A DNA stretch of 64,000 bases, taken from contig NZ_JAIFYA010000003.1 of assembly GCF_019688735.1 (NCBI RefSeq), positions 248,001 through 312,000 on the forward strand, written 5' to 3'. Made by a program: the position numbers and the translations under genes. The DNA comes from Thermosulfurimonas sp. F29 (lineage in GTDB: Bacteria > Desulfobacterota > Thermodesulfobacteria > Thermodesulfobacteriales > Thermodesulfobacteriaceae). Position 1 is the stretch's first letter. Every line of letters starts with the position of its first letter. The notes under the pieces were generated by a model. The model was not told where the DNA came from and made no database searches. It was given only the letters and a program-made list of their open reading frames with translations. Shown piece after piece: positions 16,824-25,486 of the stretch.

Positions 16824-16900
16824 GCCCCCGTAGCTCAATCGGATAGAGCAGCGGCCTTCTAAGCCGTTGGTTGGGGGTTCGAGTCCTCCCGGGGGCACCA
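16824..16900 (+). tRNA. tRNA-Arg (anticodon TCT)
   Basis: A full cloverleaf can be drawn: acceptor GCCCCCG/CGGGGGC, D-arm GCTC...GAGC, anticodon stem GCGGC/GCCGT with loop CTTCTAA, T-arm with TTCGAGT, and an encoded ACCA end. The loop gives anticodon TCT, which reads AGA/AGG. Confidence 0.96.
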
Positions 16901-16921
16901 GGTTCTTAACAAGTTAATCCT

Positions 16922-17006
16922 GCGGGAGTGGCGGAATTGGTAGACGCTGCGGACTTAGGATCCGCTGGGGTTGTACCCCGTGGGGGTTCAAGTCCCCCCT
17001 CCCGCA
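16922..17006 (+). tRNA. tRNA-Leu (anticodon TAG)
   Basis: The acceptor is GCGGGAG/CTCCCGC, the anticodon stem GCGGA/TCCGC with loop CTTAGGA, and a long variable arm (TGGGGTTGTACCCCG) marks a class II tRNA. The T-arm is GGGGG-TTCAAGT-CCCCC. Unlike the neighbouring tRNA-Arg no CCA is encoded after the discriminator A. Confidence 0.95.
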
Positions 17007-17010
17007 CTTT

Positions 17011-17048
17011 AATCTCCCATCCTGGGTAGTTTGAAAAATAGGGAGTCA
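17011..17048 (-). repeat. solitary IS-end-like repeat copy
   Basis: Read on the minus strand this begins TGACTCCCTATTTTTCAAAC and resembles the ends of the two IS3-type remnants at 31551 and 59343. Over a 28-nt core it differs from the 59301-59343 copy at four positions, all transitions. Its first three bases are the stop codon of speB. No transposase sequence accompanies it, because tRNA-Leu begins immediately. Confidence 0.4.
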
Positions 17049-17909
17049 AAAGTTGTTTTCGGCGAGGTAGGCCAGAAACTTGTAAACGGTTCGGGCGGCC
17101 AGGTATTCGGTGCGGGGGTCGCCGGGAAGGGGTAAAAGCTCCACCAGGTCGAATCCCAGAACCCTGGCGCGGGAGACGCGACGGAGGATTTCCATCAATT
17201 CCTCCCAGCGCAGGCCTCCGGGCTCGGGAGTGCCCACGCCGGGGGCCTCGGAGGGATCCAGGCCGTCGAGATCGATGGTCACATAGAGAGGGACCTCGTG
17301 GAGACATTCCTCGAGCCGGGAAAGAAAGGACGCAAAGTCTTTCCGGACCTCCCGGGCCCAAAAGACCCGATATCCGCGCCCCCGGCGGATGAATTCGTAT
17401 TCCTCGCGACTGGCCGTACGCACCCCAACGGCCACGACCTCAAGCCCCAGTTCAAGGGCCCTCCGCATGACGCAGGCATGGCTGAAGGGGCTTCCCTGAT
17501 ATGTGTCCCGCAGATCGGGATGAGCGTCGATCTGAAGGATCCGGAAGGGGAAGTGTCGCTTTCTCAGGGCTCGAAGAGCGGCCAGGGTGACGGTGTGCTC
17601 TCCGCCCAGAAGGACCGGAAATTTGCCCTCAGCCAGGGCCTCCTCCACCAGTCCCTCCAGGGCTTCCAGAGCCTTGCCGGGGTCTACCGGAAGCTCCGGC
17701 TGAGGGTAAGTGTAAAACCCAAGGGTGCGGTGAGGTTCCCGTTCGGTTTCCTCGTCGAAAAACTCCAGCTGAGGACTGGCCGCAAGGATAGCCGCCGGGC
17801 CGAAACGCGTTCCCGGACGCCAGGAGGTGGTCCCATCGTAAGGGGCGGGAATAAGGGCTACCCGGGCCCGGGAACGGTCCTCGGGTAGCCCCAGAAAGGT
17901 TGCCCTCAT
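17046..17909 (-). CDS. speB: agmatinase-family ureohydrolase
   Basis: The 287-residue enzyme belongs to the arginase/agmatinase family. Its manganese ligands are visible in GGEHTVT, QIDAHPDLRD and IDLDGLDPSEAPGVGTPEPGG. Agmatinase splits agmatine to putrescine and urea; in some thermophiles the homologue acts on aminopropylagmatine to give spermidine. The gene starts right after the speD stop, which supports a polyamine role. No arginine decarboxylase gene is visible here. Confidence 0.9.
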   Translation of the reverse strand: MRATFLGLPEDRSRARVALIPAPYDGTTSWRPGTRFGPAAILAASPQLEFFDEETEREPHRTLGFYTYPQPELPVDPGKALEALEGLVEEALAEGKFPVLLGGEHTVTLAALRALRKRHFPFRILQIDAHPDLRDTYQGSPFSHACVMRRALELGLEVVAVGVRTASREEYEFIRRGRGYRVFWAREVRKDFASFLSRLEECLHEVPLYVTIDLDGLDPSEAPGVGTPEPGGLRWEELMEILRRVSRARVLGFDLVELLPLPGDPRTEYLAARTVYKFLAYLAENNF

Positions 17910-18368
17910 TTAAACGGCCAGCTGATTCCTCTCCGCCCGAATGAAGCGTTCCACCGCCCGGATGGAACGCGGAAACTCGTGCCCCCGATCCAGAAGCCTT
18001 ATCTCGCTCTTCTTGACCTCAAAGAGGCGGGTGATGTCCTCGATGGCCTTGTCCACATCAAAGGGCTTGCACGAGAAGATGTCCACGCTCAGGTAAAGTT
18101 TCTCCGGAAAGGTGTGGATGCTGATATGACTTTCGGCAATGATCACGAACCCGGAGATCCCCCAGTCCTCCGGCACCGGGGCATAGTACTTGAACACATA
18201 AGGCGGCATAATCTTGGTCATGTTGATCTGATCCGGATATTCGCTCAGGAAGTTGTAGATAAAGTCGAGATCCATCAACTTGTCGCGATTACAACCGTAG
18301 CCGTCCAGGATGAGGTGCTGGCCGAAGCCGTACTCAACCTTTTCCGATTCCGTGAACTTCTTTTCCAT
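17910..18368 (-). CDS. speD: S-adenosylmethionine decarboxylase proenzyme
   Basis: The 152-residue protein supplies decarboxylated SAM for spermidine synthesis. Self-cleavage is expected before Ser80 in IIAESHISIHTFPE, producing the pyruvoyl group. I chose the ATG at 18368 because AAGGAGG lies 6 nt upstream and it matches the E. coli-like class (LDGYGCNRDKLMD, then Cys in DIFSCKPF); an upstream frame would add 31 unrelated residues. It is translated with speB as a two-gene operon. Confidence 0.93.
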   Translation of the reverse strand: MEKKFTESEKVEYGFGQHLILDGYGCNRDKLMDLDFIYNFLSEYPDQINMTKIMPPYVFKYYAPVPEDWGISGFVIIAESHISIHTFPEKLYLSVDIFSCKPFDVDKAIEDITRLFEVKKSEIRLLDRGHEFPRSIRAVERFIRAERNQLAV

Positions 18369-18538
18369 GGCCGCCCTCCTTGGTGAAATTCCTCTGCATG
18401 GGCGCCACCCCGGCGCCTGAAGCTCGTGAGGCCCCCGGCCTAAAAAATTAAGGGTAGCCACCGGACATGGCCACCCTTGGCGGCCAAAAAGATACTCGTC
18501 TTTCAGCTTTTGTCAAGGTGGGTTATACTGGTGAAACA

Positions 18539-19165
18539 ATGAACATCCACCAGGTGCCCTTTGAGGAAATTCTCGCCGAATCCGTAAGGGTACACGGGCA
18601 CCTGTGCGCCGGACAGGTGCTGGGCGTGCGCCTGGCCCTCCTGGGACTGAGACTCATCGGGATAAAAGATCCCCGGGGGGCGGATCGAAAGAAGTTTCTG
18701 GTTTTCGTGGAGATAGATCGCTGCGCCACCGACGCCATCCAGTCGGTAACCGGGGCCAGTCTGGGCAAACGCTCACTCAAGTTCTACGACTACGGCATCA
18801 TGGCCGCCACCTTCCTGAATCTCGAGACCGGACGGGCCTTCCGGGTAATCGCCAGAGAAGAGGCCCGAGAACTGGCGGATCGCTACTTCCCAGAGATTGA
18901 GGATCGCTACCGGAGACAGCTCGAGGCCTACCGGGTCATGCCGGAAGAGGAACTCTTCACCGTGCAGGAGGTGGAGGTGGACCTTTCGGAGTTTGATCTT
19001 CCCGGAAGACCACGACGCCGGGTGCGGTGTGAGGTTTGCGGAATACATGTTCAGGACGGACGCGAGGTGGAACTTGAGGGACGCATCCTGTGTCGTCCCT
19101 GTGCCGGTGGAGGATATTTCCGGCTCAGGAAGCCGGGGAAGAGTTCTCCGAAAGCTTCAGAATAA
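18539..19165 (+). CDS. FmdE family protein with C-terminal zinc ribbon
   Basis: The 208-residue product has the FmdE domain (HGHLCAGQVLGVRLALLGL, then DRCATDAIQSVTG with conserved Cys) and a C-terminal four-cysteine ribbon (CEVCGIHV ... CRPCAGGGYF). FmdE was named from formylmethanofuran dehydrogenase operons, but in bacteria it occurs without that enzyme and is linked to molybdenum/tungsten or formate metabolism only by context. The ATG at 18539 gives the family start. A TATACT box at 18524-18529 stands 9 nt before it, suggesting a leaderless message. It converges on and overlaps holB by 41 bp. Confidence 0.85.
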   Translation: MNIHQVPFEEILAESVRVHGHLCAGQVLGVRLALLGLRLIGIKDPRGADRKKFLVFVEIDRCATDAIQSVTGASLGKRSLKFYDYGIMAATFLNLETGRAFRVIAREEARELADRYFPEIEDRYRRQLEAYRVMPEEELFTVQEVEVDLSEFDLPGRPRRRVRCEVCGIHVQDGREVELEGRILCRPCAGGGYFRLRKPGKSSPKASE

Positions 19166-20081
19166 GGGTAAGAAGGGTTAATTCGGCGTTGAGGTGTCGT
19201 TCCAGGCCCCGGCGCAGGTCTTCTACCACATCCATGAGGGAAAGGGACTTTTCCGCCGGAGCAGGCTCCGGAAAGAGGCGGGGGAACTCCGCGAGTCTGC
19301 GCGCCGTAAGATAGGAATACCACAGCCACAGCCGAACCAGGTAAAGGAGGTCGGGGAGATCCTCTTTCCTGGCGGATAGGGTCTCCGCCGCCCGCAGTTT
19401 TAGAGCCGGGTCCGGGTGCCTGGCCACCGTCACCAGGCGGTTCAACTCCTCGAGCAATCCTTTCTCGGAGAAGGCCAGTGCCCGCCCCAGGCTGCCCTCG
19501 GCAAGGAGGGCGAGAGCCCGGGCTTCCTCCGGCTCCTTTCCGAATCTGTCGCGGAGGATCTCCTCGATGAGTTCGGGGGGCAGCGGCCTGAAGCGCACCA
19601 CCTGGGAACGGGAGACGATGGTGGGAAGCAGGCTCTCGGCGGAGACCGCGGTGAGGAGGAAGTGGGCGTAGGGAGGAGGTTCCTCCAGGGACTTGAGGAG
19701 GGCGTTGGCGGCCTCGGGGGTGAGGCGTTCCGCCTCGGGAATGAGCACCACCCGTACCGGGGCCTCCAGAGGACGAAACCGCAGAAATTCCTCGGCCTCC
19801 CGCACCTGGGCAATGCGGATGCTTTCTCCCCGGGGGCGCAACACCAGGAGATCGGGGTGAACTCCCCGTTCCAGTTTTCCGCAGGCCCGACATCCTCCAC
19901 AGGCCTCCCGGAACTCGCAGAAAAGCTCCCGCACCACCGCCAGGGCGCAGGTTTCCTTGCCCGTGCCCTCGGGGCCCACCAGGAGATAGGTCTGGGCCAG
20001 GCGCCCCGTGGCCAACGCTCGCCGGAAGAGCCTAACCGCCGGAGCCTGGCCCGCAAGGTCCGAAAGACGCCGGGCCTTCAT
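19125..20081 (-). CDS. holB: DNA polymerase III delta' subunit
   Basis: This 318-residue clamp-loader AAA+ protein has Walker A GPEGTGKET, a zinc module with clustered cysteines (CEFREACGGCRACG), Walker B VVLIPEAERLT and the SRC-like motif VSRSQVVRF. Delta' usually lacks ATPase function, yet the P-loop here looks largely intact. The ATG at 20081 is preceded by GAGAGGAAA and fits the N-terminus LAGQAPAVRLFRRAL. It begins inside the murA 3' end (50 bp overlap). Confidence 0.87.
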   Translation of the reverse strand: MKARRLSDLAGQAPAVRLFRRALATGRLAQTYLLVGPEGTGKETCALAVVRELFCEFREACGGCRACGKLERGVHPDLLVLRPRGESIRIAQVREAEEFLRFRPLEAPVRVVLIPEAERLTPEAANALLKSLEEPPPYAHFLLTAVSAESLLPTIVSRSQVVRFRPLPPELIEEILRDRFGKEPEEARALALLAEGSLGRALAFSEKGLLEELNRLVTVARHPDPALKLRAAETLSARKEDLPDLLYLVRLWLWYSYLTARRLAEFPRLFPEPAPAEKSLSLMDVVEDLRRGLERHLNAELTLLTLILKLSENSSPAS

Positions 20082-21342
20082 AGCGTTTCCTCTCAATCCG
20101 GGCTCCCAGGGCCCGGAGCTTCTTCTCCATCCCTTCGTAGCCCCGATCCAGGTGCTCAAGGCCGTAGATGCGGGTTATTCCCTCGGCCGAAAGGGCCGCA
20201 AGCACCAGACAGGCACTGGCCCGTAGATCCGTGGCCTCCACCTCGGCCCCCTGAAGCATCACCGGCCCCCGGATCACGGCGGTGCGCTCGTCCACCTCTA
20301 TATCCGCACCCATCCGGCGCAGCTCAAAGACATGCTGGAACCTCTTTTCGAAGAGGTTTTCGGTAATGAAAGAAAGACCCTGGGCGCGGGTGAGAAGGGC
20401 CATGATCTGGGCCTGAAGATCCGTAGGAAATCCGGGGTAAGGAGCGGTGGCCAGGCGCAGGGGACGAAGTCTCCCCCCGGCCCGGGCGTGAATGCGATTC
20501 CCCTCCACCTCGATCTCGAGACCGGCCTCCCGGAGCCGGGCGATGGGAGTCTCGAGGTGGGCGGCCTCGGCCCCCACCAGGGTGATCTCCGCGGGAATCA
20601 GTCCGGGAAGCATGAGATAGGTGCCGGCCTCGATGCGATCCGGGATAATGGAAAGAGGGGCAGGGGGCGGGGAAAGCTCATTCCTTCCGTGAATGATCAG
20701 GTGATCGGTTCCCAGGCCCTCGATCCGGGCCCCCATGGCCCGAAGCATCTCTCCCAGGAAGACCACCTCCGGTTCCCGGGCCGCGTTGTGGATCTCGGTG
20801 CGTCCCCGGGCCAGCACCGCGGCCATCATGAGGTTCTCCGTGGCGGTGACCGAAGGAAAGTCGAAGACTATCTCCGCTCCGCGGAGACCTTCGTCGGCCC
20901 GGGTCAATATGTAGCCGTGCTCAAGGGTTATCCGGGCGCCCAGTCGTTCCAGACCGCGGAGGTGAAAGTCCACCGGCCGTTTGCCTATGGGGCAGCCTCC
21001 GGGCATGGCCACCCGGGCCCTTCCGAAACGGGCCACGAGCGGCCCCAGAACGAGGATGGAGGCCCGCATCCGTCGCACCAGCTCGTAGGGAGCCTCCATC
21101 CCCTCCACCGTGGAGGTGTCCACCTCGAGAACTTCCCCGCGCACCTCCACCCTGGCCCCTAGGTGGCCGAGGAGTTCCAGCATGGTGCAGAGGTCCCGGA
21201 GACGAGGCCAGTTGGTGAAACGATACCGGCCCGGGGCCAGGAGCGTGGCCGCAAGGGCCGGAAGCACCGCGTTCTTGGCCCCGCTCACCACGATCTCCCC
21301 GGAAAGCGAATAGCCTCCCTCGATTTCGAGATACTCCCTCAC
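20032..21342 (-). CDS. murA: UDP-N-acetylglucosamine 1-carboxyvinyltransferase
   Basis: MurA makes the first committed peptidoglycan precursor by adding enolpyruvate to UDP-GlcNAc. The 436-residue protein has GAKNAVLPALAATLL at the start, the mobile loop with Cys117 in PGGCPIGKRPVDFH (the fosfomycin target residue) and the FPTDLQAQ segment. It starts with GTG overlapping the prmC stop. The C-terminus is about 15 residues longer than usual and overlaps holB. Confidence 0.95.
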   Translation of the reverse strand: MREYLEIEGGYSLSGEIVVSGAKNAVLPALAATLLAPGRYRFTNWPRLRDLCTMLELLGHLGARVEVRGEVLEVDTSTVEGMEAPYELVRRMRASILVLGPLVARFGRARVAMPGGCPIGKRPVDFHLRGLERLGARITLEHGYILTRADEGLRGAEIVFDFPSVTATENLMMAAVLARGRTEIHNAAREPEVVFLGEMLRAMGARIEGLGTDHLIIHGRNELSPPPAPLSIIPDRIEAGTYLMLPGLIPAEITLVGAEAAHLETPIARLREAGLEIEVEGNRIHARAGGRLRPLRLATAPYPGFPTDLQAQIMALLTRAQGLSFITENLFEKRFQHVFELRRMGADIEVDERTAVIRGPVMLQGAEVEATDLRASACLVLAALSAEGITRIYGLEHLDRGYEGMEKKLRALGARIERKRYEGPASFGPCGPGSGG

Positions 21343-22172
21343 GGCGTCACCACCGCCACCCGGAATGTTCCGGAAAGATCCGGCACGAAACGCACCGCAA
21401 ACCCTCTCTCCTCACAGAGTTCCCGTACCCTGTCCTTCTGATTATATCCGATTTCGAGGAAAATCTTTCCCCCCGGCTGAAGGAAAGGCGGTCCCTCGAC
21501 GAGGGTGCGCCGGATGAAGACGAGCCCCTCCGGCCCTCCCCACAGGGCCTCCCGGGGTTCGTGATCCCGCACCTCGGCGGGGAGCTCCGCCCATTCCTCT
21601 TCGGCCACATAGGGAGGGTTCGTCACCAGGGCGGCGAATCGCCGTCGCGGGGCCAGGGGAGAGAGCCAGTCCCCCCGCACGAGGAAGGTCCTTTCCGCAA
21701 GGCCCAGGTCCTCGGCGTTCCTGCGGGTCAGCCTAAGGGCAAGCGGGCTAACATCCACCCCCACCCCCCACCGGGAGGAGTCTTCGGCCAGAAGGGTGAG
21801 GAGCACCACTCCGGATCCCACCCCTAGCTCCAGGAGCGGCCCCGGGGGGAGGTCCTCGGCGAGTACGGTCTCCACCAGGACCTCCGTCTCCGGACGGGGG
21901 ATGAGCACTCCGGGCTCCACCCGGAAGACCCTTCCGTAAAACTCCACCTGCCCCAGGATGTAGGCCAGGGGCACGCCCCGCATCCTCTTCGCCAGGGCCT
22001 TTCGGAACCTCTCCTCCGGGATCTCTCTCTCAAGAGAAAGATACACATCGAGGGGCCGCACCCCGAGGATGTGCCCCAGGATCATGCGGACCTCCCGGAG
22101 GGCCTCCTCGGCAGACCAGCCCGCCGCCTCAAGTAAGGCCCTGCCCTCCCTCAGGGCCTCGGTCACCCGCAT
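21339..22172 (-). CDS. prmC: release factor glutamine N5-methyltransferase
   Basis: PrmC methylates the GGQ glutamine of release factors RF1 and RF2. The 277-residue protein has the helical N-terminal domain, the SAM site LELGVGSGVVLLTL and the catalytic NPPY in LVTNPPYVAEEEW. Its start touches the preceding methyltransferase stop by one base, and its TGA overlaps the murA GTG. prfA, the usual partner, is not in the window. Confidence 0.92.
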   Translation of the reverse strand: MRVTEALREGRALLEAAGWSAEEALREVRMILGHILGVRPLDVYLSLEREIPEERFRKALAKRMRGVPLAYILGQVEFYGRVFRVEPGVLIPRPETEVLVETVLAEDLPPGPLLELGVGSGVVLLTLLAEDSSRWGVGVDVSPLALRLTRRNAEDLGLAERTFLVRGDWLSPLAPRRRFAALVTNPPYVAEEEWAELPAEVRDHEPREALWGGPEGLVFIRRTLVEGPPFLQPGGKIFLEIGYNQKDRVRELCEERGFAVRFVPDLSGTFRVAVVTP

Positions 22173-22804
22173 TAAAAACCTTTGGGACGCAGACGGTTCA
22201 GAACGATCTCAAAGGTCTCGTTTTCCGTGCGAAGACGACGCAGGCTGGTGGCCACCTCGTACTCGTGTTCGGCCCGTTTGAGGAAGGGGACCAGCACCCG
22301 GGCCCGTTCCCGGTCGTGGGCCAGGTAGATCTCCCCCCCGGGGAGCAGATACCGCCGGAAGATGTCCAGCAGGGGCTGAAAGAGACGGCCGGCGTAAACC
22401 ACCTCCGCCCCGACAATGACCTCGAACTCTCCCAGGTCGTGGGGATTGAGCCAGTCCAGGCGGGCCACCCGGACGGAAAGACCGTTGGCCTCGGCGGAAC
22501 GGCGGGCCAGTTCAAGGGGGGTGTCCTCGTAGTCGGTGAGGGTGACCTCGTGGCCGAAGGCCGCGGCGGTTAGGCCCGGCACCCCCAGACCGGCCCCGAT
22601 CTCTAGGATCTTCCTGGGAGGCTCGAGGGTGGCCACGAAATCGGCGAGCACTATGGCCGCCTCCCAGAGCTTGGCCCAGAAGGGGAATCGGGATACCTGG
22701 GAGGCCTCCCCCTCCAAAAAGGGCTCCAGGCTGGCCGGACGAAAAACCGTAAGTTCCTTCCCCCTGATCTTTAAGGTTTCTTTTTCCAAGGGACAATTCT
22801 TCAT
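22172..22804 (-). CDS. class I methyltransferase of the METTL21/lysine-methyltransferase type
   Basis: The 210-residue protein shows SAM motif I as ILEIGAGLGVPGLTAA, then LTDYEDTPLELARRSAEANG and GAEVVYAGRLFQPLLD. This order resembles the PF10294 group of protein lysine or nicotinamide methyltransferases. The target is unknown. It overlaps the uppP fusion gene by 4 bp and prmC by one base, so it belongs to that operon. Confidence 0.75.
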   Translation of the reverse strand: MKNCPLEKETLKIRGKELTVFRPASLEPFLEGEASQVSRFPFWAKLWEAAIVLADFVATLEPPRKILEIGAGLGVPGLTAAAFGHEVTLTDYEDTPLELARRSAEANGLSVRVARLDWLNPHDLGEFEVIVGAEVVYAGRLFQPLLDIFRRYLLPGGEIYLAHDRERARVLVPFLKRAEHEYEVATSLRRLRTENETFEIVLNRLRPKGF

Positions 22805-24507
22805 CCTTCCGGTCTCCTGGTTAATTTCACCTTAATATACCGAATCCGCCCCGATCTCCAAACCTTGAGCCGGAGGACCTCTCCCGGTTCCTTCGAAAGG
22901 ATCAGGGAAAATAGATCCTCAGGGCTCGAGAGAGAAAGATCGTCTGCGGCAAGGATCAAGTCCCCATCCAGGGGATAGAGAACATTTCCTATAGCTTTTA
23001 GTCTTTTCCCGGCTCGCAGTTTCACCGCATCCGCCGGACTTCCGGGATATACCCGAATTACCAGAAGTCCCTTTTCCACCGGGAACCCCGCGGCCCGGGC
23101 TACCACCGGGGAAAGGGGAACGGTTTCCACCCCCAGCCAGGGCCATTCCACCCTTCCCTTTTTGAGGAATTGCCGGAAGGCTCGTTCAATTATCCAGGAG
23201 GCCTCGGCCAGCTGAAACTCTGTTCCTCCCGCCCCCTTCACATGAAATCCGCACAAACGGCCATCCGGAAGGAAAAGAGGGCCGGAGCGATCCCCGGTAA
23301 GGACGGTCTCCAGGAGATCCGCCCGAAGGTATCCCCGCACCCGCCGCAGGGCCGGGGCCCTGATCACCCAGCCCGGATACACGGCCGGTTTAAAGGTCCT
23401 CGTGATCAGGAGGACCTGCGTGCCCGGCGAGGGCCAGTCCCTGAGGATGCGCAGGCGCTCCCGTTCTCGAACCTGGGCGGAAAGCTCCAGGAAGGCGAGA
23501 TCCGTAAAACGATCGTAGGCCTTCAGTCGGGCGGCGAGAGTGGTTCCATCGGGAAGGAGGGCTTCAATAAAAACGGCCTGCTTGACCTCGGGATAGGCCG
23601 CCAGCACATAGCGTCCCCCGGGAAGGAGAAGCCCCGTGGTAATTCCCCGTGGTCTTTCCTGGAAGAGCCGCTCCGGGGGGCCCTGCGCGGTGATGAGGGT
23701 CACCACCCGGGAGAAGGGAGGAGCCGCAAGGGAAGGGGTGGGCCAGAGAAGAAGGATGAGGGCACCCAGGGCCACCCGGTACACCACGAAGGGGTAAAGG
23801 GAACGGGTCCTGAGGAACCGGAGCAGAAAGGAGATGGCCAGCCATCCGGAGAGGAAGGCCGAAAAGGCCCCCAGGAACATAATTTTCGGTGGCAGTCCCT
23901 CGGCCAGCGCCTTCACCCCTTCCAGAATCCCGGCCCCGGCGATGATGGGAGCGGAAAGGAGGAAGGAAAACCGGGCTGCTTCGGCGCGGGTGAGTCCCAG
24001 GAGAAGCCCGGCGGCGATGGTGATCCCGCTTCGGGAGGTCCCCGGGATGAGGGCCAGGGCCTGGGCGAGACCTACCATAAGCGCTCCGCCGAAGCCCAGA
24101 GAACGCCAGTCCTTCTCCCGGCGCCCCAGTATCTCCCCCAGCACCAGAGGTAAACTCATCATCACCAGCACCAGGGCCACCACCCCGGGGCGACGAAAGT
24201 AATTCTCTACGGACCCTTCCAGCACCACTCCGGCCACCGCCCCGGGAAGGGTAGCCAGGACGAGCATGAGAAGTAGTCGCCGCCCCTCCCCGGGACGAAA
24301 AATTCCCGAAAGGATCTCCCTCCATTCCTTTCGAAAGTAAAGAAGAACGGCCATCAGGGTACCCAGGTGGATAAAGGCGTCAAAGGAAAGCTTTCCTTGA
24401 ATCTTCAGAAATTTTTCCACCAGAATCAGATGTCCGGAACTGGAAACCGGCAAAAACTCGGTAAGTCCCTGTACCACGCCGAGAAGTACGGCCGACCAGT
24501 CCTCCAC
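22801..24507 (-). CDS. uppP: undecaprenyl-diphosphatase UppP fused to a degenerate HtrA-like protease and PDZ domain
   Basis: Residues 1-262 are a complete UppP/BacA, which regenerates the undecaprenyl-phosphate carrier (EFLPVSSSGHLIL, then PGTSRSGITI near 155-164). After the last helix and the segment PTPSLAAPPF come a trypsin-like fold of the HtrA type (about 265-445) and a PDZ domain (455-563, WLGVE, GSPADAVKL). The protease triad is broken: Pro306 stands at the His position and Arg407 at the Ser position, while Asp336 is kept. The normal family length is about 265, so 300 residues are added. The start is GTG one base after the corA stop. The added part should face the periplasm, by inference. 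Confidence 0.9.
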   Translation of the reverse strand: MEDWSAVLLGVVQGLTEFLPVSSSGHLILVEKFLKIQGKLSFDAFIHLGTLMAVLLYFRKEWREILSGIFRPGEGRRLLLMLVLATLPGAVAGVVLEGSVENYFRRPGVVALVLVMMSLPLVLGEILGRREKDWRSLGFGGALMVGLAQALALIPGTSRSGITIAAGLLLGLTRAEAARFSFLLSAPIIAGAGILEGVKALAEGLPPKIMFLGAFSAFLSGWLAISFLLRFLRTRSLYPFVVYRVALGALILLLWPTPSLAAPPFSRVVTLITAQGPPERLFQERPRGITTGLLLPGGRYVLAAYPEVKQAVFIEALLPDGTTLAARLKAYDRFTDLAFLELSAQVRERERLRILRDWPSPGTQVLLITRTFKPAVYPGWVIRAPALRRVRGYLRADLLETVLTGDRSGPLFLPDGRLCGFHVKGAGGTEFQLAEASWIIERAFRQFLKKGRVEWPWLGVETVPLSPVVARAAGFPVEKGLLVIRVYPGSPADAVKLRAGKRLKAIGNVLYPLDGDLILAADDLSLSSPEDLFSLILSKEPGEVLRLKVWRSGRIRYIKVKLTRRPEG

Positions 24508-24508
24508 T

Positions 24509-25447
24509 TTAAAACAACCTCTTCTTTATGAAGTAAAGGGTAAGCAGGATGGAGACGGCAAAGGAGATGCTCATGATGATCCAGAAGGCGTGGGGATTGT
24601 CCTGGAGCGGAAGCCGGATGTTCATCCCGTAGATACTGGAGATCATGGTGGGAAGGGCCAGGACGATGGCCAGGGCGGTGAGGAACTTCATCACGATGTT
24701 CAGGTTGTTTCCGATAATGGAGGCGTAGGCGTCCATGGTGCCGCTCAGGATGTCGGAGTAAATTTTGGCCATCTCGATGGCCTGACGGTTTTCGATCTGT
24801 ATGTCCTCCAGCACCTCCAGATCCTCGTCGGAGAGCCTGACATACCGACCGGACTGGATGCGGGTGAGCACCACATCGTTTCCGCGAAGGGCGGTGTTGA
24901 AGTAGACCAGGCTTTTTTCCAGACTCAGGATCTTGAGGAGTTCCCGGTTGCGGAAGGAACGGTGCAGCTCCCTCTCGTAGTCCTCGATGAGGCGATCTAT
25001 GAGCCGGAGGTAGCGCAGGTAGAGATTGGCCACGCAGTAAAAGACCAGGAAGAGAAAAGAAACGGGATGTTCCAGGTCCACCTTTATGAAACGACCGGAT
25101 TGGGCCAGGACCTCCTCGAAAAGCAGATTTTCCTTGAGACAGACGGTGACCACCACCTCCTCGGTGATGACGATCCCCAGGGGGACGGTTTCGTATCGAA
25201 TGATGTCTCCCTCGTGGCGGGGATCGGGTATGTGGAAGATGATGAGGAGCTGTTTGCCCTCCACCTCGATGCGGGGGCGCTCCTCCTCGTCCAGAGGGTA
25301 CTTCAGGAAATCCGGAAGGATCCCGAACCGGGTTTCCACGAAACGGAGTTCCTCCTCCGAGGGCGCGGTGAGGGAGACCCAGGTTCCGGGCCCGGGACGC
25401 TCCGCCGGTACCAAAAATCCGTTTTCCGAGGCATAAAGCTTGAGCAT
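24509..25447 (-). CDS. corA: CorA family magnesium/divalent cation transporter
   Basis: The 312-residue protein has a large cytoplasmic alpha/beta funnel domain and two C-terminal helices, with the pore signature YGMN in SSIYGMNIRLP. CorA proteins form pentameric Mg2+ (sometimes Co2+/Ni2+) channels. It opens the minus-strand run that continues into uppP, prmC and murA. The ATG lies 39 bp after yicC. Confidence 0.92.
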   Translation of the reverse strand: MLKLYASENGFLVPAERPGPGTWVSLTAPSEEELRFVETRFGILPDFLKYPLDEEERPRIEVEGKQLLIIFHIPDPRHEGDIIRYETVPLGIVITEEVVVTVCLKENLLFEEVLAQSGRFIKVDLEHPVSFLFLVFYCVANLYLRYLRLIDRLIEDYERELHRSFRNRELLKILSLEKSLVYFNTALRGNDVVLTRIQSGRYVRLSDEDLEVLEDIQIENRQAIEMAKIYSDILSGTMDAYASIIGNNLNIVMKFLTALAIVLALPTMISSIYGMNIRLPLQDNPHAFWIIMSISFAVSILLTLYFIKKRLF

Positions 25448-25486
25448 GGCTCCTTTACTTTAGCACTTTTTGCCGGAGAAACCAGC

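Noticed and set aside
22801-23776. A separate HtrA-like gene starting inside the uppP region
   Set aside because: No stop codon and no ribosome site are present near the junction, so a fused protein is the simpler reading.
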